The position numbers were made by a program, and so were the translations under genes. 60,182 nt of DNA from an uncultured Lachnospiraceae bacterium (GTDB lineage: Bacteria > Bacillota > Clostridia > Lachnospirales > Lachnospiraceae), in the NCBI GenBank assembly GCA_902786205.1, contig CADABQ010000018.1, forward strand, positions 1 through 60,182, read 5' to 3'. Below the pieces are notes generated by a model. It did not search any database. It saw only the letters and a program-made list of their open reading frames with translations, and had not been told where the DNA came from. This document shows positions 16,319 to 25,846 of the stretch, piece by piece; position 1 is the first letter of the stretch; each line of letters starts with the position of its first letter.

Positions 16319-16612
16319 GGATACAAATCTCCTTCTCAATATGATAACAAAGTAAGGATAGAGGGCAAAATATCACCATTTACCCTAAACATTCTAACTA
16401 TTTCTATTATATATTAGCAAAACAGGCAAAGTAAACTAGCCAAAAGGTTAGGATGCAGGTTTTCCACAGATTTTTCTGAATGTAGAGAAGAAAGGCTGTG
16501 AATAATAACGTAACAGTGTTACTATTCATCTATTTTTTTGCCCTTACATGATTTCTCATTGGCTTACCAGACACCTTTGTGTTATCATAAAGAAGAAAGC
16601 GAGGACAAAGAT

Positions 16613-18301
16613 ATGAATTATAACCTGAATACCATTCACTTAACCTGTGAAAAGCAACAGTTATCTATAAACCTGTGTGGAAATGTTTCCATAGAAAAAG
16701 AGGAACGCATTCGCCTTGTGGCAATCTTTTCCACCCAAGAGGAAACAAGAAGATTTCTTTGTAAAACAGAACAATTTAAAACAGACGAGGAAACGCAAAC
16801 TTTTATATCGCATTGTGATGTTTCTCTGCCTTTCGTTTTTTTTCACCCTGTTTATTCCACAAAACCTGTGAAACTACAATTTGAAATCCAAACCTTAAAG
16901 GAATGCATTCTTCTTGACGAATGCTATGAATACGAAACATCCCTATTTCAGAAACCTTCTATACCGCACTCCGCATTTTATAATATTTACCGGGTAGTTG
17001 CATTTTTATTTTGTATTCTTTTTCTACCAATGTTCCTGCTTGACGGTTACTTTGCCGTAAAGGGATATAAGAAAATTGATACTGGGGACAACCCTACGAA
17101 AACAGGAAAAAAGGCTATCTTTTTCCATGCCAATGCACTTACCATACGCATCTGCGGATATAGTTACAGTCCAAGGGAGTGGAAAACAGCTTATTTTAAT
17201 CACTGTTATGAAAGAAAAAAGAAAAGACCGATTCAGGCAAATAAGGTAGTATTTTTATCGGAGCGAGAGCCTGTGGAAAACAGCAACCTGTCTTGTATTT
17301 TGAAGGAATTTCAACAACACAACGAACTTGCCGTCTCCACCTACATCAATTCAAAAACAATCGATCAGCTTTCTCTTAGTGAAATCCGACACATTGCCAC
17401 TTTACTATCCGATTGTACCATGATCATTTTAGAAGATTTTTACCCACAGCTTCATATGTTATCCATTCGTCCTGAAACGAAGATTGTTCAACTTTGGCAT
17501 GCCTGCGGTGCCTTTAAGACTTTTGGATTTTCAAGACTTGGAAAAGTGGGTGGTCCAAAGCAGGACTCCCGCAACCACCGTTCTTACGACTACGCATTTG
17601 TAAGCGGTACAAGTATTGTCCCTATCTATGCAGAAGCATTTGGCATCCCAGATAGTCATGTATACCCACTTGGTGTACCAAGAACCGATATTTTGTTTGA
17701 CAAAGATTACAGAACATCTATTCAGAAAAAACTATATCAAAAATATCCTTTCTTGGAAAACAAACGAATTGTTTTGTTTGCCCCAACTTTTCGAGGTAGC
17801 GGAAAAAAAGATGCTTTTTATCCAGAAGAACAATTCTGCATTTCTGAATTTATGGAAAAAATGCCAGAGGACACTGTGCTTTTAATCAAACACCATCCTT
17901 TTGTAAAAAAAGAACCAACCATTCCAAATGAATGGAAAGACCGTGTATTTTTATTTACCAAAGGGGAAAACATCAATGATTTATTACTCATTGCAAACCT
18001 TTTAATTACGGATTATAGCTCATCAATATTTGAGGCTGCCTTACTGCAAGTCCCAATGTTATTTTATGTGTTTGATAAAGAGGAATATATGGCAGAACGA
18101 GATATCTACTACACCTTTGATTCTTTTGTTCCCGGACCTCTTGCTTATACACAGGAAGAACTAGAAACCACTGCAGTAAATATTCTCTCCACTCCATCTA
18201 ATACGGATGAAAAACAGGAAACATTTTGTAAAACACACTTAGATGCGCTAGATGGAAATAGCACAAAACGAATTGCGGAATTTTTAATTTCTAAAATATA
18301 G
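16613..18301 (+). CDS. TagF/TagB-like polyol-phosphate transferase
   Basis: Protein of 562 residues. The ATG at 16613 has GAGGACAAAGAT before it. The N-terminal 120 residues form a substrate-binding-like extension; one hydrophobic segment follows (about 126-148, VVAFLFCILFLPMFLLDGYF). The CDP-glycerol glycerophosphotransferase domain fills the rest: VQLWHACGAFKTFGFSRLG, YPLGVPRTDILFD, VLFAPTFRG, LLIKHHPFV, LLITDYSSSIFE. Such enzymes add glycerol- or ribitol-phosphate to a teichoic-acid chain at the inner membrane face. It is the only one of the four paralogues in this window on the plus strand, and a strong terminator follows. Confidence 0.88.
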   Translation: MNYNLNTIHLTCEKQQLSINLCGNVSIEKEERIRLVAIFSTQEETRRFLCKTEQFKTDEETQTFISHCDVSLPFVFFHPVYSTKPVKLQFEIQTLKECILLDECYEYETSLFQKPSIPHSAFYNIYRVVAFLFCILFLPMFLLDGYFAVKGYKKIDTGDNPTKTGKKAIFFHANALTIRICGYSYSPREWKTAYFNHCYERKKKRPIQANKVVFLSEREPVENSNLSCILKEFQQHNELAVSTYINSKTIDQLSLSEIRHIATLLSDCTMIILEDFYPQLHMLSIRPETKIVQLWHACGAFKTFGFSRLGKVGGPKQDSRNHRSYDYAFVSGTSIVPIYAEAFGIPDSHVYPLGVPRTDILFDKDYRTSIQKKLYQKYPFLENKRIVLFAPTFRGSGKKDAFYPEEQFCISEFMEKMPEDTVLLIKHHPFVKKEPTIPNEWKDRVFLFTKGENINDLLLIANLLITDYSSSIFEAALLQVPMLFYVFDKEEYMAERDIYYTFDSFVPGPLAYTQEELETTAVNILSTPSNTDEKQETFCKTHLDALDGNSTKRIAEFLISKI

Positions 18302-18323
18302 AGCAAAATTGTAACACGATCAA

Positions 18324-18363
18324 GCAAGAGCCCCCACTGCCTAAAGACAGTGGGGGCTCTTGC
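18324..18363 (+). terminator. Strong rho-independent terminator
   Basis: GCAAGAGCCCCCACTG (18324-18339) pairs perfectly with CAGTGGGGGCTCTTGC (18348-18363) around an 8-base loop, followed by ACTTTT. It ends the TagF-like gene and may work in both directions. Confidence 0.85.
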
Positions 18364-18489
18364 ACTTTTATAAAACTTCTACAATCTTATCTGTAGCATG
18401 TATTCTTTTTTCACAAATCCATTGTTGCACTCTATCCTTACGATGCATGTAAATCCTATCATCACATAGGTTATACTCTTATTCCTATT

Positions 18490-20061
18490 TTACCTTTTCC
18501 ATTTTTCAATTACACAAGAGTGCCTTTTGCTCTCCTTGTCATAATTTATTCCTACCAAAAGCAGCTTCCCAGTATACTCCTTGAGACTTTCCACATACTT
18601 TTTTTCTTTTATCTGTGCAATTGCACCCTCTGCAGATTTGTCATATTTTAATTCCACAATCATCGCCGGTTTATCCGAATGCTTTTTGGGCACATACACA
18701 ATATCTGCAAAACCTTTTCCAGTTGGGAACTCCCGAACCTTCGTATACTCCTTTATCCCATTATAATAAGCAATAGATATCACACAACTTAAAGAATTTT
18801 CATCATTATAGGTTAAAATTGAAGTATTCTCACTATGCACTTGATCCAATATTTCTGCTACAGTTCCAGAATCCTGATTCCAAGTTGCCTGTAAAAGACG
18901 CTCCGACTGTTCCAGTGCTACTATAACATCTTTCCATCTTTCTCCAACAATGGCGTTACGAAATTCTCTGCAAATCTCCACGTTTGGAATAAACACCGCC
19001 GATTCTTCCCGATTAAATGCCAGATAACCCAGATGAATTAAAAGAGTAAGTACATCATCTTTACTTTCAAAAGTTGTCATATCATTTTGAAATCTCTCTG
19101 TATGGATTTTCACATGTTCCCCCACAAGCATTTTCACAATGGCATCCTTTAGTCCGTCATAGTTTAAATCAATATATATCTTCAATGCCTCATAAGTCTC
19201 TGTTTGCGTCCAATAACTTGCAAAAGTTTTTCTTCGAATGCTATCCACAACAGATTTCGGATTATAAATATGTGGTTCTTCTTGAAAAGTATACCCATCG
19301 TACCAGCTTTTCATAGTACTAAAATCAATCTGATACTTTGCACATAAATTCTTTACTTCCGCTTCTGTAAAACCAACAAACTTTGCATATTCTCCAGGAT
19401 CTGTCATAGAAAATTCATCAAACATATTTAATGCAGAATGCGTTCCGTATTTTTTTATTGGCAGTATTCCCGTCATATATGCCAGCCAAACATAAGCTTT
19501 ATCTTTTAAAAGATTTCGAATAAAATCCAAATATTTTTTTTGATCAGCCAGATTGTATTTTTTGTCCCTCAATATACAATCCCACTCATCAATAATAAAA
19601 ATAAATCCTTCTTTAGTTTCACTATATAAATCCTCCAATGTAAAGCTCAAAAAACTCGCATCTTCTTCTATTACATCTGGATATTTTTTTCTTAATTCGG
19701 TAATCACACGTTTTTGAAGAAAAGCAATCATGTCATCCACATTCGGTTTGATACTGAAAAAATCCTGCATATTGAGCATAATCACATTGTACTTGTTCAG
19801 ATGTCTCCCATAATCTTTATCCCTTGCAATTTTATAAGGTGCAAATAAGCTTGACGAATCACATCCTTTTCCATAGTAAGCCGTCAACATGTAAGCCGCC
19901 ATAGATTTACCAAAACGTCTCGGTCGACTGATGCAAATAAACTTCTGTGGGGTCTTAATATATTTATTCGTATATGAGATTAATTCTGTTTTATCAATAT
20001 ATATCTCCGCTCTAACCGTTTCTTCGAATAAATCATTTCCCGGATTCAAATATACCCCCAT
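18490..20061 (-). CDS. AAA-ATPase-like/PD-(D/E)XK protein
   Basis: Protein of 523 residues starting at ATG 20061 (GGAGG 8 bases upstream). The N-terminus MGVYLNPGNDLFEETVRAEIYIDKTELI and the P-loop SRPRRFGKSMAAYML are hallmarks of the AAA-ATPase_like family, with Walker B FIFIIDEWD. The C-terminal part (about 440-523) is a PD-(D/E)XK nuclease-like fold: GFADIVYVP, then PAMIVELKYDKSAEGAIAQI. These genes occur in many copies in gut Clostridia and Bacteroidetes, and their role is unknown; a mobile or defence function is often suspected. It is monocistronic. Confidence 0.85.
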   Translation of the reverse strand: MGVYLNPGNDLFEETVRAEIYIDKTELISYTNKYIKTPQKFICISRPRRFGKSMAAYMLTAYYGKGCDSSSLFAPYKIARDKDYGRHLNKYNVIMLNMQDFFSIKPNVDDMIAFLQKRVITELRKKYPDVIEEDASFLSFTLEDLYSETKEGFIFIIDEWDCILRDKKYNLADQKKYLDFIRNLLKDKAYVWLAYMTGILPIKKYGTHSALNMFDEFSMTDPGEYAKFVGFTEAEVKNLCAKYQIDFSTMKSWYDGYTFQEEPHIYNPKSVVDSIRRKTFASYWTQTETYEALKIYIDLNYDGLKDAIVKMLVGEHVKIHTERFQNDMTTFESKDDVLTLLIHLGYLAFNREESAVFIPNVEICREFRNAIVGERWKDVIVALEQSERLLQATWNQDSGTVAEILDQVHSENTSILTYNDENSLSCVISIAYYNGIKEYTKVREFPTGKGFADIVYVPKKHSDKPAMIVELKYDKSAEGAIAQIKEKKYVESLKEYTGKLLLVGINYDKESKRHSCVIEKWKR

Positions 20062-20167
20062 GCCACTTACCTCCATAAATTTTGTTTTTACTACTTTTCC
20101 ACCGATAAAATTTTTTTCGTTATGTTTGTATGTGTAACTCCAAGCCAATTTTCTATAGAGAAATAAC

Positions 20168-20213
20168 GGCGTATGACTATTATAGCATATACCTGCTACA
20201 ATAACCATACGCC
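20168..20213 (-). terminator. Hairpin ending the module II transporter operon
   Basis: GGCGTATGACTATTATAGCA (20168-20187) pairs with GCTACAATAACCATACGCC (about 20195-20213) with two mismatches. It lies about 70 bases after the stop at 20282. The same hairpin design recurs at 25783-25828, after the tarIJL operon. Confidence 0.6.
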
Positions 20214-20281
20214 TATTTGTTTTGTAACTCTTTTACAACTCTTTAATGCTTAAGAAAATGACATTGGGTGTGAACTGTAAC

Positions 20282-20971
20282 TTATGCTGTTACATACCTT
20301 TCAATCAATGCATCCTTTATTTCCTGCTTTACTTTTTTTAGTGCCTCGTCTTTTCCCCACATTTCATATTTTGATAAATCTTGCATTTTATAATCCTGAT
20401 TCGCCTTTATCGTTCGAAAGGCTATATCCTGTTTTGTAATATTTAAATGTCCAAAAAAGCAATCCGAATGGTAATATTTACTACAATCTTCTTTTCCTTC
20501 TATTTTATACACTCCGTAGGGATCGCAAAAAACTAAATATTGATTCTTCTTTTGCATAAAATTCAGATAACCATCTATCCGAATTCCCTTCTCTTTTTCG
20601 TTATAGGCTACACTAAGAATACCATCTATCCAGATACTTTCATCCACTAATTGTTTCTTACCTTTAATTACTTTTTTCACCAAAACCTCTTGCTGGCTGC
20701 CTTCTGCCCCAATGACACATTTACCTGTCGGCTCTACAATTAATATATCCTCTGCCTCTGCATATTTATCCAAATAATGCTTTTTTTGCTCTTTGTAATA
20801 TGTGACTTCCTCTGTCCCCTCAACACTTTCAAATGCAAGCTTATATCCTTGCAATTGTTCTACATTGTTTACTTCATTCAGTCCTATATTTCTAAATCCA
20901 CTTTTGCAAAATTGTCCTATTACAGTAACTAAACAGCAAAAAATTACTGCAAAAATAATATTTTTTTTCAA
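20282..20971 (-). CDS. Membrane-anchored extracytoplasmic protein, module II
   Basis: Protein of 229 residues starting at TTG 20971, with AGGAG 9 bases before it. A single hydrophobic N-terminal segment (residues 4-22) would anchor or export it. The rest is a soluble Lys/Glu/Tyr-rich domain without motifs I recognise (YLVFCDPYGVYKIEG, KYYHSDCFFGHL). It is the last gene of the permease-permease-ATPase operon. Its position matches that of the 29242 gene in module III, so both may be extracytoplasmic partners or immunity factors of the transporters. Confidence 0.6.
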   Translation of the reverse strand: MKKNIIFAVIFCCLVTVIGQFCKSGFRNIGLNEVNNVEQLQGYKLAFESVEGTEEVTYYKEQKKHYLDKYAEAEDILIVEPTGKCVIGAEGSQQEVLVKKVIKGKKQLVDESIWIDGILSVAYNEKEKGIRIDGYLNFMQKKNQYLVFCDPYGVYKIEGKEDCSKYYHSDCFFGHLNITKQDIAFRTIKANQDYKMQDLSKYEMWGKDEALKKVKQEIKDALIERYVTA

Positions 20972-20983
20972 CCAAAAACACTC

Positions 20984-21625
20984 CTATCCTTCGGCATGTT
21001 TCAGCACACCACTTGCCATTGTATAAACCTGATCACAGATACCACTAATGTCACTTTTATTGTGACTGGCTATCACAACAATGGCTCCTCGCTTCGCTTC
21101 TTCCTTCACTATGTTATGAAACACTTCTACACTTTTTTCATCCAATGCGTTGGATGGTTCATCCAATAAGATCAAATCCTGCTTCTCCATAATCGCTTGC
21201 GCAATAATCAGTTTTTGCCGCATTCCCAAAGAATAGGTTTTAATCTTCTTATTACTTTTACTATCCAATCCAACACGTTCCAAAACTCGTATTACATCCT
21301 GTTTTGTTATTTTACCTCTTATTTTAGCCAAATAGCACAAATTTTCTACCGCAGTCATATCCATATATAAATTGATATTCTCCAATACCAAGCCGATATC
21401 TATTACCTGATTCAGCCTACCGGGAACTATTTTTCCATCACATTTTGTTATACCCGAGTCTAAATTAATTAATCCTGAAATTGCTCGAAATAACATACTT
21501 TTTCCAGAACCATTTTCCCCTACAACACCGTATATTTTTCCACTTTGTAATATTAAATTAATATTTTTAAGTACCTGCTCCCCTTTTATTGTTTTATTAT
21601 AATTTTCCAATTCTATTGTATGCAT
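20984..21625 (-). CDS. ABC ATPase, module II
   Basis: Protein of 213 residues. Walker A is GENGSGKS (about 36-43); the signature is the variant YSLGMRQKLIIAQAI; Walker B is LILLDEPSNALDE; the switch is VIASHN. The SLGMRQ signature is typical of antibiotic/peptide-export ABC-2 ATPases (BcrA/CcmA-like). It is very similar to the module III ATPase at 29808 (shared blocks around GKIYG, YSLGMRQKL, LDEP.NALDE, ASHNK.DI). It acts with the two permeases just upstream. Confidence 0.93.
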   Translation of the reverse strand: MHTIELENYNKTIKGEQVLKNINLILQSGKIYGVVGENGSGKSMLFRAISGLINLDSGITKCDGKIVPGRLNQVIDIGLVLENINLYMDMTAVENLCYLAKIRGKITKQDVIRVLERVGLDSKSNKKIKTYSLGMRQKLIIAQAIMEKQDLILLDEPSNALDEKSVEVFHNIVKEEAKRGAIVVIASHNKSDISGICDQVYTMASGVLKHAEG

Positions 21626-21677
21626 CTTTTCACCTCTTCTGTTTTTATAGCCACCTAATGAATCACGCTGTATGTTG

Positions 21678-22448
21678 TTATACTTGTTCCTTAAAAATTC
21701 CTACATCTAATTTATCTGTCATACCGACTACAATAAATATAGCCCCAAAAAGAAGTACACTATAATAGAGCATATAACCAATATAACCTTGTATTCCTAT
21801 GTTTTGATAAAGGTTTATCATATTGATAGGATTTAAATACCACAAATTCGGGTATTCTTTTATTACTGGAATATCATTGAAAAATAACGAACAGGATATC
21901 ATTAGAATTAATACTAATGTACCTGAAAAACATCCCACCATAGTGTTTTTCCACATAGAGGCAAAATTGATTACAAGAGATATCACTGAAACCATATAAA
22001 ATAAATACCAAACAGAAAAGAACAAGACAGGTACCGTATGTATATTTATTTTTTCACCTGTATAATGCAAATGCAAAACCAAAGTCACAATAGAATATAA
22101 TAAAGAGTACATTAATACCATTTCTAATAAACGTGCAATTAGCTTAGCAAACCACGTCTTTCTCTTTTCCACTCGAACCAACGTATAGACGCCTGTTGTA
22201 CTACATTCCTTGTAAATCTCCATACCGCAAATAATGGAAAAAAACAGGATTCCTGCCATACTCATAAAGGTCACCACCAAACGACCACTTCCATCCGCCT
22301 GCCGTTGCACATCAAAAAAACTAGTTAAGTACAACTGATTTAATGTTATATCCAGGCTTCCATCGGCTTTGTTTAAACAATATGCATTCATTATAATTGC
22401 CATGGGCAATCCTAATAGAACTTTTTTCAAATCTGATAGATGTAACAT
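21678..22448 (-). CDS. ABC-2-type permease, module II
   Basis: Protein of 256 residues with about six hydrophobic segments (for example LLGLPMAIIMNAYC, LFFSIICGMEIY, MVSVISLVINFASMW, MLYYSVLLFGAIFIVVGMT). The motif EIYKECSTTGVYTLVRVEKRKTWFAKLI after the second segment resembles the coupling region of ABC-2 permeases. ATG at 22448 follows AAGGAGAAAAGAA. It forms a transporter with 22464 and the ATPase at 20984. Confidence 0.8.
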   Translation of the reverse strand: MLHLSDLKKVLLGLPMAIIMNAYCLNKADGSLDITLNQLYLTSFFDVQRQADGSGRLVVTFMSMAGILFFSIICGMEIYKECSTTGVYTLVRVEKRKTWFAKLIARLLEMVLMYSLLYSIVTLVLHLHYTGEKINIHTVPVLFFSVWYLFYMVSVISLVINFASMWKNTMVGCFSGTLVLILMISCSLFFNDIPVIKEYPNLWYLNPINMINLYQNIGIQGYIGYMLYYSVLLFGAIFIVVGMTDKLDVGIFKEQV

Positions 22449-22463
22449 TTCTTTTCTCCTTGC

Positions 22464-23264
22464 TTACTGTATTTCTTTTTTACTTGTTGCAAATTTTACA
22501 CACAATACAATTGCAACAATCAAAAATACAACTTCCATTTGTAACATGCCAGCAACACTTCCTTTTTCCCATGGACATTGCAAATAGTCATCCATAGAAA
22601 AATGCGGGATTCCAATCTCATTGGAAACAAAATACACTATGTAAATCGGTAACACAATAAATATTTTATATTTCTTTACATAACACCCTATGGAATAAGC
22701 AAGCATACTACATATTCCAGCAAATATGGACAACTGAACAATAAACAACAATTCATATAAATATGGATGTAACTTATAAAAAACTTCAAAGTCATATCCA
22801 GAATCACCAAAATACATTGCTGAATTTAATGTACCTTCATAGGTTTGTGTTGATGCAGGAAATGTACATGTAATCCAAATCCAATTAAATAGAAAAGGAA
22901 TTGCAACTACAAAAAAAGACGCGAAGAAACTCACGATAAGTTTTGCAAAATAAAATTGATAACTAGAGCATCGGATTTCGCTATAAATTCCTGTCTTTCC
23001 AATATTTTCATCAAATGACAATAACGCTACTGGAAATGCAATCAAAATTGGAAATAAAATATTAAAATATTGCCCTATCACACCTATATCCATTAATGCA
23101 AAATAATTGCACGCTTTGGACATTACATAAACATCTTGACCTTTATTTTGATATAATTGTATCAAAAAAGACCCTGCACTAAGTAACAAGAAACACCAAA
23201 ACGCAATCCAAAAACCTTTTTTTCTAATTACTTGATACCATTGTGCTCTTACTATTTTTATCAT
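22464..23264 (-). CDS. ABC-2-type permease, module II
   Basis: Protein of 266 residues with about six membrane segments; the N-terminus IVRAQWYQVIRKKGFWIAFWCFLLLSAGSFLIQLY is typical of ABC-2 permeases of bacteriocin or lantibiotic immunity type. The coupling-like stretch is ENIGKTGIYSEIRCSSYQFYFAKLI. It is the first gene of the module II transporter operon and diverges from the LytTR regulator gene 434 bases away. Confidence 0.8.
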   Translation of the reverse strand: MIKIVRAQWYQVIRKKGFWIAFWCFLLLSAGSFLIQLYQNKGQDVYVMSKACNYFALMDIGVIGQYFNILFPILIAFPVALLSFDENIGKTGIYSEIRCSSYQFYFAKLIVSFFASFFVVAIPFLFNWIWITCTFPASTQTYEGTLNSAMYFGDSGYDFEVFYKLHPYLYELLFIVQLSIFAGICSMLAYSIGCYVKKYKIFIVLPIYIVYFVSNEIGIPHFSMDDYLQCPWEKGSVAGMLQMEVVFLIVAIVLCVKFATSKKEIQ

Positions 23265-23577
23265 TTCTCATTTTTAACCTTTCTATTGCCTAAAATTTTT
23301 AAATACATTTCATATATATAAATCCACCATTCACACAACTGTTCTAGTTAGGTCTATTTCATCAAACATACTCTGTTTCAATCAATGTACTATAACCAAC
23401 TATTTGCAATAGTCAATATATAATATATCATATACCCCATTTGCGATATAAAAATCAGACATATTATATAAAAACAATTGTAAACTCAAAAAATCATTTT
23501 ACAATATAATATTTTACTTGTCAATGCAAAAAAACTTAAATCTAAAAGTCATATATTATTCTCTATATCAAAATATC

Positions 23578-23629
23578 TGGCACGAACGACATAATATCCA
23601 TTGACATAACCAATTTTATTCTTTATTAT
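23578..23629 (+). promoter_or_regulatory. LytTR box and promoter of the module II regulator
   Basis: TGGCACGAACGACA (23578-23591) sits 9 bases upstream of TTGACA (23601-23606), which has TATTAT (23624-23629) after a 17-base spacer. The 14-mer recurs exactly at 34395-34408 near agrB. The rest of the 430-base divergent region is AT-rich with no gene. Confidence 0.75.
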
Positions 23630-23697
23630 TTCTATATAAGTAACTATTCATAATTAAGAATGGTTTCCTTTTTATTAATTGTTCGAAGGAGATTTTT

Positions 23698-24396
23698 ATG
23701 AAACATTATTTTATATTAGAAGACCAAAAAGAACAGGCAGTAGCATTATCGAAAATCATTCAGTCTTATAAAAAAAATGTTGAGATTACTGTTTCGTTTT
23801 CAATTTCAGAAGCAGCAACTCAACTTCAAGCACACACATATGATGTGTTTTTTTTAGATATACAATTATCTTCCCAAGAGGATATTTCTGGAAACGGAAT
23901 TTCTTTCGGAAAGCTTGTTCGTACATATGAAGCCCATCGAACAACCCCTATTATTTTTATTACATCATTTCCAAATTACATAAACGAAGCAATAAACTCT
24001 GTTCATTGCTATGGTTTCTTAACTAAACCATATTTACCAAATGATGTTTTTCAAATGTTGGATTCTATTTCACAAAAGAAAACTTCTGCTATACTAAAAC
24101 TTAAGAATAGTGATTGCATCTATCGTGAAATCAATTTTTCTGATATTCTATTGATTGAATCCCACCTACACTATTTACACTATCATACCCAAAATAATGT
24201 ACACCGTTCTCGTCAATACACAATGAAACAACTTGAAACTATACTTCCTAATTATTTTGTACGTTGCCACAAAAGCTACTTGGTAAACCGACATTTCATT
24301 TCTTCCTATGATCCTATCAATCGGCGTCTACACCTTGCAAATCACGCTACATTAATCCCCGTTGGTCGCAATTATCGCGATACATTATATAATTAA
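23698..24396 (+). CDS. AgrA-like LytTR response regulator, module II
   Basis: Protein of 232 residues. The receiver domain has ED (8-9), Asp in YDVFFLDIQL (about 59) and the LTKPY lysine (about 114). The C-terminal LytTR domain (about 130-230) includes YFVRCHKSYLVNRHFI and LIPVGRNYR, the DNA-contact pattern of AgrA. Its promoter has a LytTR-type box, so it probably regulates itself. The kinase gene starts 13 bases downstream. Likely targets are boxes carrying TGGCACGAACGACA here and at 34395. Confidence 0.92.
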   Translation: MKHYFILEDQKEQAVALSKIIQSYKKNVEITVSFSISEAATQLQAHTYDVFFLDIQLSSQEDISGNGISFGKLVRTYEAHRTTPIIFITSFPNYINEAINSVHCYGFLTKPYLPNDVFQMLDSISQKKTSAILKLKNSDCIYREINFSDILLIESHLHYLHYHTQNNVHRSRQYTMKQLETILPNYFVRCHKSYLVNRHFISSYDPINRRLHLANHATLIPVGRNYRDTLYN

Positions 24397-24409
24397 AGGA
24401 GTGCCATTT

Positions 24410-25687
24410 ATGAGCTTAACACTTATTATTACCACAATTCTTACGTATTTTTTAGAAACAATCGGTACTTTTTTAATTGCTTGTAGGACGATTGAATATA
24501 AAATTAAAAATATATTTAAATTTTTATTTTATATTCTCTTATTAACCAGTATTTTATCTGCTTCAGAATTAATGATTAACAATTCAAATCTTTTATATAT
24601 GATCCAAGCAATTATTTACATTGTTTTATTGTCAATTTACTCAAAACAGCCATTCCCTAATGCATTACTAGTTTATGTGTATGTCTATATTGTTATTGGA
24701 GTGCTACAATATTTAATGTTTCTTCCAATACTTGCAGTCCCAAAATTAGATACATTAAGTTATTATCCCGTAATTGCCCTTTTCATTACTACAATACTTT
24801 GCTATGCGATCTATTGCTTTGTTCCAATTGAACGCTTATACAGAATAACTATGCTTTCCGATTTAGTGATTCGTGTACTTCTTGTTAATTTTTACTTAGT
24901 ACTAATGTTTGGTTCTATGTATTACAAATTCCACAATAAATCTTTCCGCGAAATTTTACCTTTATTTTTGTTATATTTATGTACCTTTATTGCAATTAAC
25001 ATGAATGCCGTGTTCACTCGTATTACGCTCTCTAAAAAAGAAGCTGAACTTCATGCCTATCAACAATATCAACCAATAGTAGACAATTTAATTCAAAATA
25101 TACGTATGCGACAACACAACTTTGATAATGCCATCCAATCTTTTGCCGCCTTACCACTGACCTGTAAGGATTACGAAAGTATCACCTCTGCACTAAACGA
25201 ATACAGTACAGAGGCTTTTCATAGCAACATTGACATAAATCTTTTAAAGCTAAATGAACGCCTAGTTGCTGGCTTGTTATACACCAAACTACAAGACGCT
25301 CAAAAGCAAAACAAAATTCTCTATATCTCAATTAAAAATTATGCATTACAAACTACACTCCCCGAATATCTGCTAATGGAATGTATAGGAATCCTAATAG
25401 ATAATGCCATAGAAGCTGTTCCACAAGACAGTATCATCTCTTTACAATTAGGCTCTGAAAATGGACAAGTGATTGTTGAAGTGAAAAATCCTGGTCCCTG
25501 TCTATCTGATCAGTTGCTGAAAAAAATATTTGAGATGGGATATACTACCAAAAATGATACACAGAAAAAACATGGTCTTGGACTCCCATTCTTGAAAAAA
25601 ATAATCAGGCAATATCATGGCACTATTTCTTGTCAAAATATATCAGACGGAACTGAAAATTATATTGTTTTCAAACTAATTGTATAG
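24410..25687 (+). CDS. AgrC-like GHKL sensor kinase, module II
   Basis: Protein of 425 residues from ATG 24410 (AAAGGAGTGCCATTT upstream). Six or so membrane segments fill residues 1-205. The phospho-acceptor region is NIRMRQHNFDNAIQSFAAL (His about 235), followed by the GHKL ATPase: N-box MECIGILIDNAIEAV, then KHGLGLPFLKKIIRQYHG. It is an AgrC-type peptide receptor without an adjacent agrBD. The agrB/agrD genes 8 kb away (33144-34340) are the obvious candidate source of its signal. Confidence 0.9.
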   Translation: MSLTLIITTILTYFLETIGTFLIACRTIEYKIKNIFKFLFYILLLTSILSASELMINNSNLLYMIQAIIYIVLLSIYSKQPFPNALLVYVYVYIVIGVLQYLMFLPILAVPKLDTLSYYPVIALFITTILCYAIYCFVPIERLYRITMLSDLVIRVLLVNFYLVLMFGSMYYKFHNKSFREILPLFLLYLCTFIAINMNAVFTRITLSKKEAELHAYQQYQPIVDNLIQNIRMRQHNFDNAIQSFAALPLTCKDYESITSALNEYSTEAFHSNIDINLLKLNERLVAGLLYTKLQDAQKQNKILYISIKNYALQTTLPEYLLMECIGILIDNAIEAVPQDSIISLQLGSENGQVIVEVKNPGPCLSDQLLKKIFEMGYTTKNDTQKKHGLGLPFLKKIIRQYHGTISCQNISDGTENYIVFKLIV

Positions 25688-25715
25688 ACTTTTTTACAAA
25701 CATTTACAAATATAT

Positions 25716-25760
25716 GTAACAGTTCAGCCATAGTCATTCACAAAGTGCCATAATATACCA
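25716..25760. repeat. Partial copy of the GTAACAGTTCAGCC element
   Basis: GTAACAGTTCAGCC (25716-25729) followed by TCATTCACAAAGTGCCA and ATATACC matches the right end of the 9068-9254 MITE read on the other strand. Only one end is present. Confidence 0.65.
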
Positions 25761-25782
25761 TTACATGTAGAATACAAGAAAA

Positions 25783-25828
25783 GCGTATAACTATTGTAGC
25801 ATGCATTTGCTATGATATAGTCATACGC
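25783..25828 (-). terminator. Hairpin ending the tarIJL-like operon
   Basis: GCGTATAACTATTGTAGCA pairs with TGCTATGATATAGTCATACGC across a short loop with minor bulges. Read on the minus strand it follows the stop at 25847 and ends in TTTTCTTG. It is of the same design as the hairpin at 20168-20213. Confidence 0.6.
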
Positions 25829-25846
25829 CTATTTCTTTTGCCTTGC